From an uncultured Novosphingobium sp. (GTDB lineage Bacteria > Pseudomonadota > Alphaproteobacteria > Sphingomonadales > Sphingomonadaceae), in assembly GCA_946886365.1 (NCBI GenBank), contig CAMPIM010000024.1:1-37362 (forward strand): a stretch of 37,362 nucleotides of DNA, in the 5' to 3' direction. This document shows positions 15,143 through 23,111 of this stretch, in pieces. Numbering within the stretch: the first letter of the stretch is position 1; each line of letters opens with the position of its first letter. Made by a program: the position numbers and the translations under genes. A model generated the notes under the pieces. That model searched no databases, was not told the DNA's origin, and saw only the letters and a program-made list of their open reading frames with translations.

Positions 15143-16354
15143 ATGACGCAGCCCCTCAGCGATCAGACCATTGCGCTCGTCAAGGCGACCGTCCCCGCGC
15201 TCGAAGCGCATGGCCTCGACATCGTGAACGAGATGTATTCCCGGATGTTCCAGAACCCGAACATTCGCGACCTTTTCAACCAATCGCACCATGGTGATGC
15301 CGGTTCGCAGCCGCGGGCACTGACCGGCGCCATTCTCGCCTATGCGAGCAACATCGAAAATCTCGGTGCGCTTGCCCCGGCGGTCGAGCGGATCGCGCAG
15401 AAGCATGTTGGCCTGCAAATTCTGCCCGAACATTATCCGCACGTTGCCGAGGCGCTCCTGGGGGCGATCAAGGCGGTGCTGGGGGATGCGGCCACCGATG
15501 AAATTCTCGCTGCCTGGGGCGAAGCCTACTGGTTCCTGGCCAACATCCTGATCGCCCGCGAGCAGCGAGTCTACTCAGAACAGAAGGATGCGACCGGCGG
15601 ATGGAATGGCTGGCGCGATTTTCGCGTCGAGGACGTCGTGCGTGAGAGCAGCGTCATCAATTCCTTCGTTCTGCGCCCCGTTGATGGCGGGGCCGTCATG
15701 CGGCACAAGCCCGGGCAATATCTGACCTTCTGGCTTGAAATTCCGGGACATCCGCCAGTCAAGCGCAACTATTCGATTTCAGCAGCCCCCAACGGCGAAA
15801 CCTATCGCATTTCGGTCAAGCGTGAGCCGCTTGGTCTTGCGTCAGGCTGGCTTCATGATGAAGCCAAGCCGGGCACGGTGCTCAAAGTTGCCGCGCCTGC
15901 AGGCGAATTCTTCCTGGCAGCGCATGTCGAACGCCCGGTGATCCTCCTGTCGGGCGGCGTGGGGCTGACCCCGATGGTGGCCATGCTCGAAACGCTTGCT
16001 GAGGGCGAGGCGGGAGTCCCCGTGCACTATGTCCACGGAACTCATGACCGCGATACCCACGCAATGCGTGATCATGTTCGCGCTGTCGCTGGGCGGGGCA
16101 AGTCAATCACCGTCACCGATTTTCATCAGACCCCGCTCGAAGATGAAGTCGCAGGACGGGATTATGACGTCGCCGGCATCATTACCGATGAATGGCTGGT
16201 CGCCAACACGCCTGTAGGTGAGGCCGATTACTATATCTGCGGACCACGCCCGTTTCTGCGGCACGCCGTCTCGACCTTGTCGCTGGCTGGCGTCCCATCC
16301 GACCGCATTCATTACGAATTCTTCGGTCCGGCGGACGAATTGCTCGCCGCCTGA
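15143..16354 (+). CDS. hmp: Flavohaemoglobin nitric oxide dioxygenase
   Basis: A 403-aa flavohaemoprotein that oxidises NO to nitrate with O2 and NAD(P)H. The globin domain (about 1-137) holds the proximal His in AQKHVGLQI and the Tyr/Glu-type pocket; the FAD-binding part carries RNYSISAAPNG and the NAD-binding part LSGGVGLTPMVAM and YICGPRPF. ATG 15143 follows AAGGAGA by five bases; the TTG immediately before is not preferred. It closes the haemoglobin-DUF1971-hmp operon, and a strong hairpin follows at 16361-16390. All cofactor motifs are intact. Expected control is by NsrR through the 14356-14372 dyad. Confidence 0.93.
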   Translation: MTQPLSDQTIALVKATVPALEAHGLDIVNEMYSRMFQNPNIRDLFNQSHHGDAGSQPRALTGAILAYASNIENLGALAPAVERIAQKHVGLQILPEHYPHVAEALLGAIKAVLGDAATDEILAAWGEAYWFLANILIAREQRVYSEQKDATGGWNGWRDFRVEDVVRESSVINSFVLRPVDGGAVMRHKPGQYLTFWLEIPGHPPVKRNYSISAAPNGETYRISVKREPLGLASGWLHDEAKPGTVLKVAAPAGEFFLAAHVERPVILLSGGVGLTPMVAMLETLAEGEAGVPVHYVHGTHDRDTHAMRDHVRAVAGRGKSITVTDFHQTPLEDEVAGRDYDVAGIITDEWLVANTPVGEADYYICGPRPFLRHAVSTLSLAGVPSDRIHYEFFGPADELLAA

Positions 16355-16360
16355 CTGAGC

Positions 16361-16390
16361 GCGGAGAAGGGCGACATCGCCCTTCTCCGC
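16361..16390. terminator. Hairpin between the convergent hmp and SOD operons
   Basis: A 14-bp perfect stem (16361-16374 with 16377-16390; GCGGAGAAGGGCGA and its complement) has a very short loop. It lacks a clear T-tract on either side but lies exactly between convergent transcription units. Confidence 0.6.
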
Positions 16391-16396
16391 GTCTAC

Positions 16397-16642
16397 TCAA
16401 ACCGCCATGTCGGCGTGATCTCGGACTTCTGGACGCACTTGGGCGTCAGCGACAGGTTCCTCGACGAGAATCGCGAACTTGGCACCCTGGTAATAGATGC
16501 TGGGCCGATGCCAGGCCCGCGTCACGACGACGACCGTTCCGTCGATCTCGATCTCTTCGCCTGCCTGGGGTGACCGCGCGAAGTGAAAACTGCCCCGGGC
16601 TGCTGGGGAACTGCTATCGCCAGCCAAAACGTCAACGAGCAT
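16397..16642 (-). CDS. Small uncharacterised protein of the superoxide dismutase operon
   Basis: An 81-aa protein with no recognised family. It is mostly beta-strand by pattern (EEIEIDGTVVVVTRAWHR, KFAILVEEP) and has no membrane segment or signal. Its start is clear, with AGGAGGAG seven bases before ATG 16642, 17 bp after the superoxide dismutase stop. Because the IS630 insertion lies upstream in the same direction, its expression may now depend on a promoter within the element. Confidence 0.6.
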   Translation of the reverse strand: MLVDVLAGDSSSPAARGSFHFARSPQAGEEIEIDGTVVVVTRAWHRPSIYYQGAKFAILVEEPVADAQVRPEVRDHADMAV

Positions 16643-16659
16643 TTACTTCTCCTCCTTAT

Positions 16660-16976
16660 TCAACGGGCGGTCTGTGATGGTGGATAGCGCCACGGCTTGC
16701 CCTGGCCGATCGCTGCGTCAAACTGCGTTTCGGCGAAGCTCCAATTTGCGAGCCTGTTCCACCAGGACGTGATCCAGCCCGCGCGATCCTGGCGGTAATC
16801 GATGTAGTAGGCATGCTCCCACACATCGCAAGCAAGCAGCGGCGTCACCCCTTCCTCAAGGATTGGGCTACCCGCGTCGTGGGTAGAGATCACCTCGAGC
16901 TTGTCGCGCTTCGCGATGAGCCAGACCCAACCCGATCCGAAATGGCCCGTTCCTTCAGCGGAAAAACGCTGTCTGA
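16660..16976 (-). pseudogene. sodB: Iron superoxide dismutase, 3' fragment (split by IS630)
   Basis: The C-terminal half of an Fe/Mn superoxide dismutase, beginning at QRFSAEGTGHFGSGWVWL and holding the metal ligands Asp and His in CDVWEHAYYIDYR. It matches the N-terminal piece at 18140-18521, from which the IS element separates it. Removing the element and one TCA copy joins the pieces in frame as SLETL-R-QRFSAEG and gives a 231-aa protein with aligned length like E. coli SodB. As it stands the gene is broken, with two of the four metal ligands on each side. Confidence 0.88.
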
Positions 16977-16992
16977 TACCAAGACTCTCTGA

Positions 16993-17569
16993 TCATGACC
17001 CATGCGCCCACTGGCGCAAGCCGATGGACATGATGCGCCATGGCTGATCGATAAGGCGGTTCCAGGCGTGGCAGCAGTGGTCCACGACGTTGTCGTACGA
17101 GGAGAAGATGCGGTTCGACAGCCAATTGTCGCGCATGAACTGCCACACGTTCTCGACCGGATTGAGTTCAGGACATTTGGGCGGCAGCGGTAGGAGGGTG
17201 ATGTTCGCCGGGATGTCGAGTTTTCCGGACATGTGCCACCCGGCCTGATCAAGCATGAGCACGGCGTGAGCGCCGGGTGCAATCTGGCTGCTGATTTCGG
17301 TGAGATGCATGTCCATGGCCTCGCTGTTGCAACGAGGCATGACCAGCGCGGCGCCTTTGCCTTCTGCGGGACAGATCGCCCCAAAGATCCATGCCGAAGC
17401 CCGGCGCAGATCACGGGGCGCGACAGGTCTCGTCCCGCGTTTGGCCCAGCGCCGGGTGATCTGCGTCTTCTGCCCGATCCGGGCCTCATCTTGCCACCAC
17501 AGCTCTATCGGCGTGCCTTTGGGCAGGCGCCTTCGGATTTGCGCCAGACAGGCGGGGAAGGCTTTTTAA
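16993..17569 (-). CDS. IS630-family transposase, catalytic part (orfB)
   Basis: The catalytic half of an IS630 transposase. The DDE residues are visible: Asp in WWQDEARIG, Asp in LMLDQAGWH and Glu in ELNPVENVW, followed by the family's C-terminal helix. It has no good start of its own; it lies in the -1 frame relative to orfA, with the two meeting at the TTTTAAAAAG run (plus 17562-17571). A full-length protein would be made by -1 frameshifting there, as in several two-frame IS630 elements. Loss of one base in an ancestral single-frame gene is the alternative. Confidence 0.8.
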
Positions 17570-18053
17570 AAGCGGCAATATCTTCAGGACGCTGCCCCTG
17601 ATGGCGCGGCCGGGCCGAGAGCTTGCGATAGCCCAGGGTCCGAAGTTCATGCCCCGGCGCCTGCTTGCTGATCGAGATTTCGAACTCTTCCCATAGCCAT
17701 TGGACGAGGTCGATGATCCGCCAGCGAACCACACCATGAACAGCAGGAATAGGGCCCGCTTCGATGGTTTCGGCCAGCGCGCGTCGATGGCAGTCGTCGA
17801 GGATGGTATCTGGTCCTGGGGCCTTGCGGGTTTCCAGACCATCTGGGCCATGCGCGTTGAAGCGCAGCACCCAATCCCTGACAATCTGCAGCGTGACCCC
17901 GCCGACCTTAGCTGCGTCGTTTCTGCTTCCGCCGTCCAGGATCGTCGCAATCGCCAGAAGACGGCGGACCTGGTCCCCATCCTTGGCGCGGCGAGCAAAG
18001 GCCCGAACCTGCGCAGAACTGAAATCACCTCGAAGTCTGACAGGCGCTGCCAT
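17505..18053 (-). CDS. IS630-family transposase, DNA-binding part (orfA)
   Basis: A 182-aa protein with two helix-turn-helix motifs of the IS630 type: FSSAQVRAFARRAKDGDQVRRLLAIATI with VGGVTLQIVRDWVLRFNAHG, and a winged helix around VRWRIIDLVQWLWEEF. From residue about 160 its frame leaves the family consensus, because the catalytic domain continues in the -1 frame. The ATG at 18053 lies 86 bp inside the element's end. Confidence 0.8.
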   Translation of the reverse strand: MAAPVRLRGDFSSAQVRAFARRAKDGDQVRRLLAIATILDGGSRNDAAKVGGVTLQIVRDWVLRFNAHGPDGLETRKAPGPDTILDDCHRRALAETIEAGPIPAVHGVVRWRIIDLVQWLWEEFEISISKQAPGHELRTLGYRKLSARPRHQGQRPEDIAAFKKPSPPVWRKSEGACPKARR

Positions 18054-18139
18054 CGCAAAACTCCAACCGTTTGCGATGGTGAATCACGTCATGCCCCGGC
18101 CGGATACCCTCCGTGAGTCAGATTCCACAGGTTTTGGTA

Positions 18140-18521
18140 TGAGCGTTTCGAGACTCCCGAATTCGTACGAAATGGCGCTGGCGAGCAGCCCGGCAGGTTT
18201 AACCGTTTTCGGCGCCATGCTCTCCCAAAAGAAGCTATGGTTCCATGCCTGGGCTGCATTGTTGAAGACGCCCTTCGCGCCGCTGCCGTGCGCGATGCGG
18301 ATGATTTCCTCGAGCGTGTGGGCCGAGAAATTCTGCTCGGCCAGCAGCCGATTGAGCGTTTCCACGTAGCGTGCGTGATGTTTGCCGTGGTGGATCTCCA
18401 GTGTTTCCGCCGAGAGGACAGGCTCGAGATCCTTGGTCCCACAGGGCAGGGGAGGCAATTCGAAGACGAGCCTCTCAAGGTCGGATTGAGCTATTACAGC
18501 ATTGCGGCTTTGATCAGCCAT
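18140..18521 (-). pseudogene. sodB: Iron superoxide dismutase, 5' fragment (split by IS630)
   Basis: The N-terminal half of the dismutase: FELPPLPCGTKDLEP, then IHHGKHHARYVETLN with one iron-binding His and the active-site helix, then AAQAWNHSFFWESM with the second His. The ATG at 18521 follows AAGGAGAC by five bases. Translation would run into the element after SLETL and stop some 23 codons later. It is the fourth gene of an operon with peroxiredoxin and carbonic anhydrase. Confidence 0.88.
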
Positions 18522-18690
18522 CGCTTGTCTCCTTGAGCAGAAATAGCGCCGGAAATCGTTTCGGCCGAGGCGTGATGATGCGGCACCATCCGGCGCAGAT
18601 AAGTCGGTAGGAAGGCCCTGATGATGAGCGCTGCGGGACCATTGCTGATGCAGCCGCACAGGGCGCTGCAATCGTCTTTGGTGAGAACGG

Positions 18691-19089
18691 TCAATGTGCA
18701 TAGGACAGCTCCGCCCTTCGCGCATCGAGCGCGGCCATGCACAGGGCGATTGCCTCAACCGGGTGATGGGCTGTCCATTGGCCAAGCTCGCCCACCACGG
18801 TGGTTCCCTGGGGGCCGGCTTCGATCCAATAGCCGGATGGCACCAACATAGCGGCAGCGCGGCAAGTCGCCGTGTAGAGCAGTGCCCGAACGTGGTTGCC
18901 GTCGTCCTGCAGCCAGACTCCCGGAGCAATAACGGTCAAGCTGCGCAGTGCCGGAAATACGGCCAGCGCAATCCGTGCATCAATGTCGCGATCGGGTTCA
19001 CTCGCGCCCTTGCAGGCGGAGATGGCGTCGACGAGGCTGTCGTCATGGCCAATCGCCCTCACGCGGCACAGGGCGCGCACGGCGATCAT
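18691..19089 (-). CDS. Uncharacterised protein coupled to carbonic anhydrase
   Basis: A 132-aa protein of no recognised family. The first 60 residues look like a weak, mixed fold; the C-terminal part (WIEAGPQGTTVVGELGQWTAHHPVEAIALCMAALDARR) is better ordered. The start overlaps the carbonic anhydrase stop (ATGA), so it is translationally coupled. Six cysteines are spread out without a metal pattern. It precedes sodB by about 170 bp. Coding status is likely because of the overlap and operon position. Confidence 0.55.
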   Translation of the reverse strand: MIAVRALCRVRAIGHDDSLVDAISACKGASEPDRDIDARIALAVFPALRSLTVIAPGVWLQDDGNHVRALLYTATCRAAAMLVPSGYWIEAGPQGTTVVGELGQWTAHHPVEAIALCMAALDARRAELSYAH

Positions 19090-19763
19090 GACGCGCCTGC
19101 AATCCGGAGTTTGGGAACTGCCTCATCGGGGTGGCGGCTGACGGGTGAGCAGACCGGTTGGAGAAGGCCGTCTCCAATGGCGTAGACCCAACCGTGAAGC
19201 GTTAGCGCAGCGTGCCGCGCCCAGGCCCGAAGAACCAATGGGTTGGCTGCGAGTGCTTTCACCTGGGCGCGGATATTATGTTCGCACAAACGGTCTGCAT
19301 TGGTATCCGGGGTGCAGCAGACTGTTTGATAGAGCTCACGCACCGGTGCGAGCCAAAGCCCGATCGCGTCGTCCCTGTCCGGTGCCATTGCCGCTTGAAT
19401 CCCGCCGCACCCGTAATGGCCCACGACGATGATGTGCTCGACCTTCAAAACATCGACCGCGAACTCCAAGGCGGCGGCGAAGTTAGGATCGCTCGGCGTG
19501 GCGAGATTGGCGACGTTGCGATGAACAAACATCTCGCCGGGATCGAGATCGACGATTTCGGTGGCCGGCACCCGGCTGTCCGAACAGCCGATCCAGAAGT
19601 AGCGTGGCCGCTGCTGGCCTACGAGCCGTTTAAAGAATCCGGGATCGATCAGGGTTTTGGCGTCAGCCCATACGCGGTTGCGGGCCAACAGGTCGGAGAG
19701 GCCGCCGTCGTCTGCTCCGTCGGCGGCGGTCTGTCTTTTTCCACTCTCCTCCAATTGCCTCAT
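19086..19763 (-). CDS. can: Beta-class carbonic anhydrase
   Basis: A 225-aa beta-carbonic anhydrase that interconverts CO2 and bicarbonate. The zinc ligands and catalytic dyad are visible: Cys60, Asp62 and Arg64 in GCSDSRVPA, and His116 and Cys119 in GHYGCGG. Length and motif spacing are normal for the class. The start overlaps the peroxiredoxin stop (ATGA at 19760-19763). Its place between two antioxidant genes is unusual; bicarbonate and pH affect peroxide chemistry, but the connection is inference. Confidence 0.92.
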   Translation of the reverse strand: MRQLEESGKRQTAADGADDGGLSDLLARNRVWADAKTLIDPGFFKRLVGQQRPRYFWIGCSDSRVPATEIVDLDPGEMFVHRNVANLATPSDPNFAAALEFAVDVLKVEHIIVVGHYGCGGIQAAMAPDRDDAIGLWLAPVRELYQTVCCTPDTNADRLCEHNIRAQVKALAANPLVLRAWARHAALTLHGWVYAIGDGLLQPVCSPVSRHPDEAVPKLRIAGAS

Positions 19764-20401
19764 TGCCCGGGAGCCTGCAGATCGACGACCCGAAGGTAGG
19801 GCTTCAGTGTCTTGTAGCCTTGTGGGAACTGCCGGGATGCCTCCTCGTCCGACAGCTTCGGCGATATGACGACCGGCTCGCCAGGTTCCCAGTTGACGGG
19901 CGTTGCGATGCTACGGGCATCTGTAAGTTGAAGGCTGTCGATGGCACGGAGAATCTCGGCAAAATTCCGACCGGTCGAAGGCGGGTAGGTCAGGATCAGC
20001 CGCACCTTGCGTGACGGATCGATGACGAAGACGGAACGGACAGTGACCGTCGGGTCGCTCTCGGGGTGGATCATGTCGTAGAGCGCCGACACCTTGGTGT
20101 TGGCATCCGCGATCATCGGGAAGTCGAGTTTCGTCCCTTGGGTTTCGTGAATGTCGAGCTCCCATTTGTGATGGGCTTCGACCGGATCCACCGAGAGGCC
20201 AATGGGTTTGACGTTGCGTTTGTCCCATTCGGACCGGAGCTTGGCAACCTCGCCCAGTTCCGTCGTGCAGACCGGCGTAAAATTCTTGGGATGGCTGAAC
20301 AGGACACCCCAGCTTCCGCCGAGCCAATCGTGGAAGCTGATGCGACCGTGCGTGCTGTCCTGCTCGAAATCGGGGGCGATCTGCCCGAGCTGAATGGCCA
20401 T
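19760..20401 (-). CDS. 1-Cys peroxiredoxin (AhpC/TSA family, Prx6-like)
   Basis: A 213-aa peroxiredoxin that reduces peroxides. The peroxidatic Cys45 sits in HPKNFTPVCTTELG (PxxxTxxC motif). The long C-terminal domain with VIDPSRKVRLILTYPPSTGRN is typical of the Prx6 group, which uses one cysteine and an outside thiol. The ATG at 20401 follows AAGGAG by six bases; upstream frame to 20482 is not needed. It leads the operon of carbonic anhydrase, the unknown protein and sodB. A GAATGTTATT motif shared with the LysR upstream region lies at 20458. Confidence 0.92.
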   Translation of the reverse strand: MAIQLGQIAPDFEQDSTHGRISFHDWLGGSWGVLFSHPKNFTPVCTTELGEVAKLRSEWDKRNVKPIGLSVDPVEAHHKWELDIHETQGTKLDFPMIADANTKVSALYDMIHPESDPTVTVRSVFVIDPSRKVRLILTYPPSTGRNFAEILRAIDSLQLTDARSIATPVNWEPGEPVVISPKLSDEEASRQFPQGYKTLKPYLRVVDLQAPGQ

Positions 20402-20457
20402 GGGAACTCCTTCATATCGCAGATCTGATGTGGAGATGGACGAATCATCATACAAAC

Positions 20458-20467
20458 GAATGTTATT
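20458..20467 (+). promoter_or_regulatory. GAATGTTATT motif upstream of the peroxiredoxin operon
   Basis: GAATGTTATT here recurs as GAATATTATT at 21233-21242 before the LysR gene. It also lies inside the perfect dyad ATGAAT-N3-ATTCAT at 34806-34820. It may be a shared LysR-type site. Confidence 0.3.
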
Positions 20468-20498
20468 ATTATTTATCAGCAAAGATATTGGATATAAA

Positions 20499-20735
20499 TT
20501 AGCGCCGGGTTCCCGGTCCGAGCCCCACGATCACGAGGAGGGCTATCGGCATGGCGAACAGCACTATCCCATTGCCGTCCCCTTCGGCGACGAAGCCGTT
20601 TTGGCGGAGCAAATCGACAAAAAGGCGGATCGAGACGAAGGCGATGCTTGCGGCGAAAATCAGATAGAGCCCGGACATGGAGGGCGGGCGCTCTGGTCCA
20701 CGCGCTTGTCGGTCATCATCGTTGTCAGCCTTCAC
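20499..20735 (-). CDS. Small inner-membrane protein
   Basis: A 78-aa protein with two predicted membrane helices (SGLYLIFAASIAFVSIRLFV and IVLFAMPIALLVIVGLG) joined by a short loop. No family is recognised. Its start overlaps the stop of the gene upstream (ATGA, 20732-20735), indicating a two-gene operon. It ends 98 bp before the peroxiredoxin gene. No function is proposed. Confidence 0.55.
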   Translation of the reverse strand: MKADNDDDRQARGPERPPSMSGLYLIFAASIAFVSIRLFVDLLRQNGFVAEGDGNGIVLFAMPIALLVIVGLGPGTRR

Positions 20736-21205
20736 GGCAGCTTTGTCCGTGACGAGGGAGGCGGTTTGCGGCGGCAGGTTTCCTGAAGATTAGGGGCACC
20801 TTCACCCGACGGCTGTCGGTCTTCAGATGACCACAGCGCAATGAAGTCAAACGGAGGGGGCACTTCCTGCCAGGGCTGACGCACTCGGCGATGTGCCGTT
20901 TGTTCCCAATCGAGAGAGAGGATCACACCGATACAAACCGCGATCACGAAGACCACCACGGCAACGAAGACATCGTCACTGATCGCACCAGCGTCGTAAA
21001 AACTGAAAAGTGCTATGCCTATCCCTAAAACCAGCAACGCCAGCGCTATGCTGACTTTCCAGATTTCGGCCCGCGGCGGCGGCGGTTCGGGCGTGAAGCG
21101 GCCTAAAGGTTTCATCTGAAAGTTCGCCCAAACCGTTGGACGCCTTATGGTTGTTGGTGCCTGTCCAGGGTCGATCACACGGGTCTTGCCTTGTGATCCC
21201 ATCAT
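20732..21205 (-). CDS. Uncharacterised two-helix membrane protein
   Basis: A 157-aa protein with two membrane helices in the middle (VSIALALLVLGIGIALFSFYD and DVFVAVVVFVIAVCIGVILSL). A proline-rich N-terminal part and a hydrophilic C-terminal tail follow. It is preferred from ATG 21205 (MMGSQGK), since the extended frame to 21310 runs into the divergent LysR gene. No family was recognised. The coupled 78-aa membrane protein is a possible partner. Confidence 0.55.
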   Translation of the reverse strand: MMGSQGKTRVIDPGQAPTTIRRPTVWANFQMKPLGRFTPEPPPPRAEIWKVSIALALLVLGIGIALFSFYDAGAISDDVFVAVVVFVIAVCIGVILSLDWEQTAHRRVRQPWQEVPPPFDFIALWSSEDRQPSGEGAPNLQETCRRKPPPSSRTKLP

Positions 21206-21232
21206 CGGCCCGCTACCATGAAGCAAGCAAAT

Positions 21233-21242
21233 GAATATTATT
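21233..21242 (+). promoter_or_regulatory. GAATATTATT motif upstream of the LysR gene
   Basis: A close copy of the 20458 motif lies 28 bp before the LysR start and inside the divergent intergenic region. LysR regulators usually bind beside their own promoter. Confidence 0.3.
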
Positions 21243-21269
21243 GCGCATTGAGCGCAAGGATGATGGCTT

Positions 21270-22118
21270 ATGGATATCAATGTTGCGCGCACATTCTTGG
21301 AAGTCGTCAAAACCGGCAGTTTTGTGAACGCTGCGTCGAACCTTCACCTCACGCAGACCGCAGTCAGTGCCCGCATCCGGGTGCTTGAGGACCTGCTCGA
21401 TCGGCCAGTATTCATCCGCAACAAGGCAGGTGCGAAGCTGACACCGGCGGGCGAGCAGTTTCTGCGCTTTGCAACCACCATGGTGCAGGTCTGGGATCGG
21501 GCGCGCCGCGCCGTCGCGCTCCCGCCGGGACGGGAGACCGTGGTAACGGTCGGCGCCGAGCTCAGTCTGTGGAGTCCCTTGCTGCGGCACTGGCTGCTCT
21601 GGATGCGTCGGGAATGTCCGGAAATCGCGGTAAGCACCCATATCGACACATCCGAACGCCTGATGGAGCAGGTCCAGGATGGCTCACTCGATATGGCGGT
21701 GCTCTATGCCGCGCCGAGCCGTCCGGGGATCATCGCCGAACTCTTGTTCGAGGAAAAGTTGGTCCTGGTGCGGACCACGCCAACCAGCAGCCCTCTCGCA
21801 CCGGAAGATCATGTTCAGATCGATTGGGGTGAGGAGTTTGCCGGGAGCTATCACGCCGCTTTCCCGGATCAGCCTAACGCCGTCGTTTCGATAAGCTATG
21901 GTCCGCTCGCGCTCGATTATATCCTGGCGACAGGGGGTAGCGGCTATTTTCGCAAAGGCTTCATCCGCTCCTATCTCGAGGAAGGCCGCCTCGCTCTCGT
22001 CCCCGGAAGTCCTGAATTTTCGTACTCGGCCTATGTCGTCCACAGCACAAAGGCCGACCCGGGCGTGATGGACCGCATTCGTGCCGGCCTCAAGGCGGCC
22101 GCGGCGATTACAGCATGA
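21270..22118 (+). CDS. LysR-family transcriptional regulator
   Basis: A 282-aa LysR regulator. The N-terminal winged helix-turn-helix (residues 1-60: FLEVVKTGSFVNAASNLHLTQTAVSARIRVLE) is textbook. The effector-binding domain follows, with ligand-type loops at SLDMAVLYAAP and ATGGSGYFRKG. It is divergent from the membrane-protein pair and runs into the next gene with a 4-base overlap. The effector is unknown; neighbours (peroxiredoxin, nitrite/sulfite reductase) suggest sulfur or redox control. Confidence 0.9.
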   Translation: MDINVARTFLEVVKTGSFVNAASNLHLTQTAVSARIRVLEDLLDRPVFIRNKAGAKLTPAGEQFLRFATTMVQVWDRARRAVALPPGRETVVTVGAELSLWSPLLRHWLLWMRRECPEIAVSTHIDTSERLMEQVQDGSLDMAVLYAAPSRPGIIAELLFEEKLVLVRTTPTSSPLAPEDHVQIDWGEEFAGSYHAAFPDQPNAVVSISYGPLALDYILATGGSGYFRKGFIRSYLEEGRLALVPGSPEFSYSAYVVHSTKADPGVMDRIRAGLKAAAAITA

Positions 22119-22600
22119 CCGTGAACGAACCATCCTCGCCCGTTTGTTACGCCAGCGAAGCCGATGACATTTACATGGGCTTTGCCGGTCGCGAGGAGAT
22201 CCTCGCGGCGCTCCACGAACTGCTGGAAGCCGAACGGGCCGGCGCCCGCGTCGCGCTCGCCAGCACCAAGTCGGCGAACGATCCCGACTACGCCGAACTG
22301 ATGCGATCGGTCCGTGCCGACGAAGCACGTTGGTGCGCGATGCTCTCGAGGCAGATCAGGCGATTGGGCGCAGCGCCCTCACGCAAGACCGGCGCCTTTT
22401 ACAAGAAGGCGTTGGCAATCCCTGATCCGCTTGAAAGGCTCGCCTTTCTCAACCGCGGACAAGCCTGGGTGGTTCGCAAACTGGAATCTCTGACCCCTAG
22501 GGTTCGTGACGAGGCATTGCATGCCGATCTTCGCGAGATGCTCGAGAGCCATCGGGTCAACATCGATCGCGCCGCAGCGCATCTTGAAGCGGAGCATTGA
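22115..22600 (+). CDS. DUF6306-like protein
   Basis: A 161-aa helical protein. The segment LHELLEAERAGARVALAST with later acidic and histidine-bearing helices (DEARWCAML, LESHRVNIDRAAAHLE) suggests a ferritin-like four-helix bundle, and the whole resembles DUF6306. Family proteins are often next to nitrite/sulfite reductase and LysR genes. The start is fixed by ATGA overlap with the LysR stop. Metal binding is inferred only from the helix pattern. Confidence 0.65.
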   Translation: MTVNEPSSPVCYASEADDIYMGFAGREEILAALHELLEAERAGARVALASTKSANDPDYAELMRSVRADEARWCAMLSRQIRRLGAAPSRKTGAFYKKALAIPDPLERLAFLNRGQAWVVRKLESLTPRVRDEALHADLREMLESHRVNIDRAAAHLEAEH

Positions 22601-22628
22601 CCTGCGCGGAAATCCGCAGCTGTATCAT

Positions 22629-23072
22629 TTAGTCCATGCCGACGCCGAGCGGTGATTGGCGGTTAATCAGCCGCTTCATGGCCTCACGATCGGACAGGAG
22701 ATCGGAAATCCGGTAGGTATCGAATACCGCCATCATCGCCTGCATGCCTTGCGCCAGCACGCCGGTCAGTCCACATGCGGGAGACAGCGCACACCCGGAA
22801 CAATCTGCGAGTTGGAAGCCTTCCTCGGTGCGGCGGACGACCTCGCCGACGGTGATCTCATCCGCTGGTCGGGCGAGACGCATGCCGCCGGCGCGACCGC
22901 GAACGGTTTCGATGAAGCCGTCGTGCGCCAGGGCGTTGACGACCTTCATCAGGTGATTGTGGGAGACATCATAAGCCCGCGCGATTTCGCCGATCGAACA
23001 CAGGCGCTCTTCGTGAAGGGCCAGGTGAATCAAGACCCGCAGTGAATAATCCGTGTAGCGTGTCAGCCGCAC
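22629..23072 (-). CDS. nsrR: NsrR-like Rrf2-family regulator
   Basis: A 147-aa Rrf2 regulator. It begins with the signature RLTRYTDYSLRVLIHLAL, has a winged helix (SIGEIARAYDVSHNHLMKVVNALAHDGFIETVRGRAGGMRLA) and three cysteines in CSGCALSPACGL that could hold an iron-sulfur cluster, as in NsrR. The GTG at 23072 is preferred because GGGAG lies seven bases upstream. NsrR represses NO-detoxification genes until NO destroys its cluster, which matches hmp and the truncated haemoglobin at 14389. A dyad at 23112 lies just upstream. The exact ligand set (Cys-x2-Cys-x5-Cys) differs from the enterobacterial spacing. Confidence 0.8.
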   Translation of the reverse strand: MRLTRYTDYSLRVLIHLALHEERLCSIGEIARAYDVSHNHLMKVVNALAHDGFIETVRGRAGGMRLARPADEITVGEVVRRTEEGFQLADCSGCALSPACGLTGVLAQGMQAMMAVFDTYRISDLLSDREAMKRLINRQSPLGVGMD

Positions 23073-23111
23073 GCAGAACTCCCGAGAACCAATCTGCAAC
23101 ACCATACCTGT

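Larger units (their letters stand above)
16977..18139 (-). mobile_element. IS630-family insertion sequence inside sodB
   Basis: A 1163-bp element with inverted ends TACCAA(G/A)AC at both sides (TACCAAGACTCT at 16977 and the matching TACCAAAACCTG read from 18139). It is flanked by the direct repeat TGA (16974-16976 and 18140-18142, TCA on the coding strand). Transposase is coded in two overlapping frames. IS630 elements normally duplicate TA; here only the three-base duplication restores the dismutase frame. Confidence 0.85.

Noticed and set aside
16974..18142. A TA target duplication for the IS630 element
   Set aside because: TA does flank CCAA...TTGG, but removing the element on that basis leaves 701 bp and breaks the dismutase frame, whereas a TCA duplication restores it.
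18494..18742. An 82-aa minus-strand frame between sodB and the unknown gene
   Set aside because: It overlaps both neighbours, including the sodB ribosome site and start, has no ribosome site of its own and shows no family pattern.
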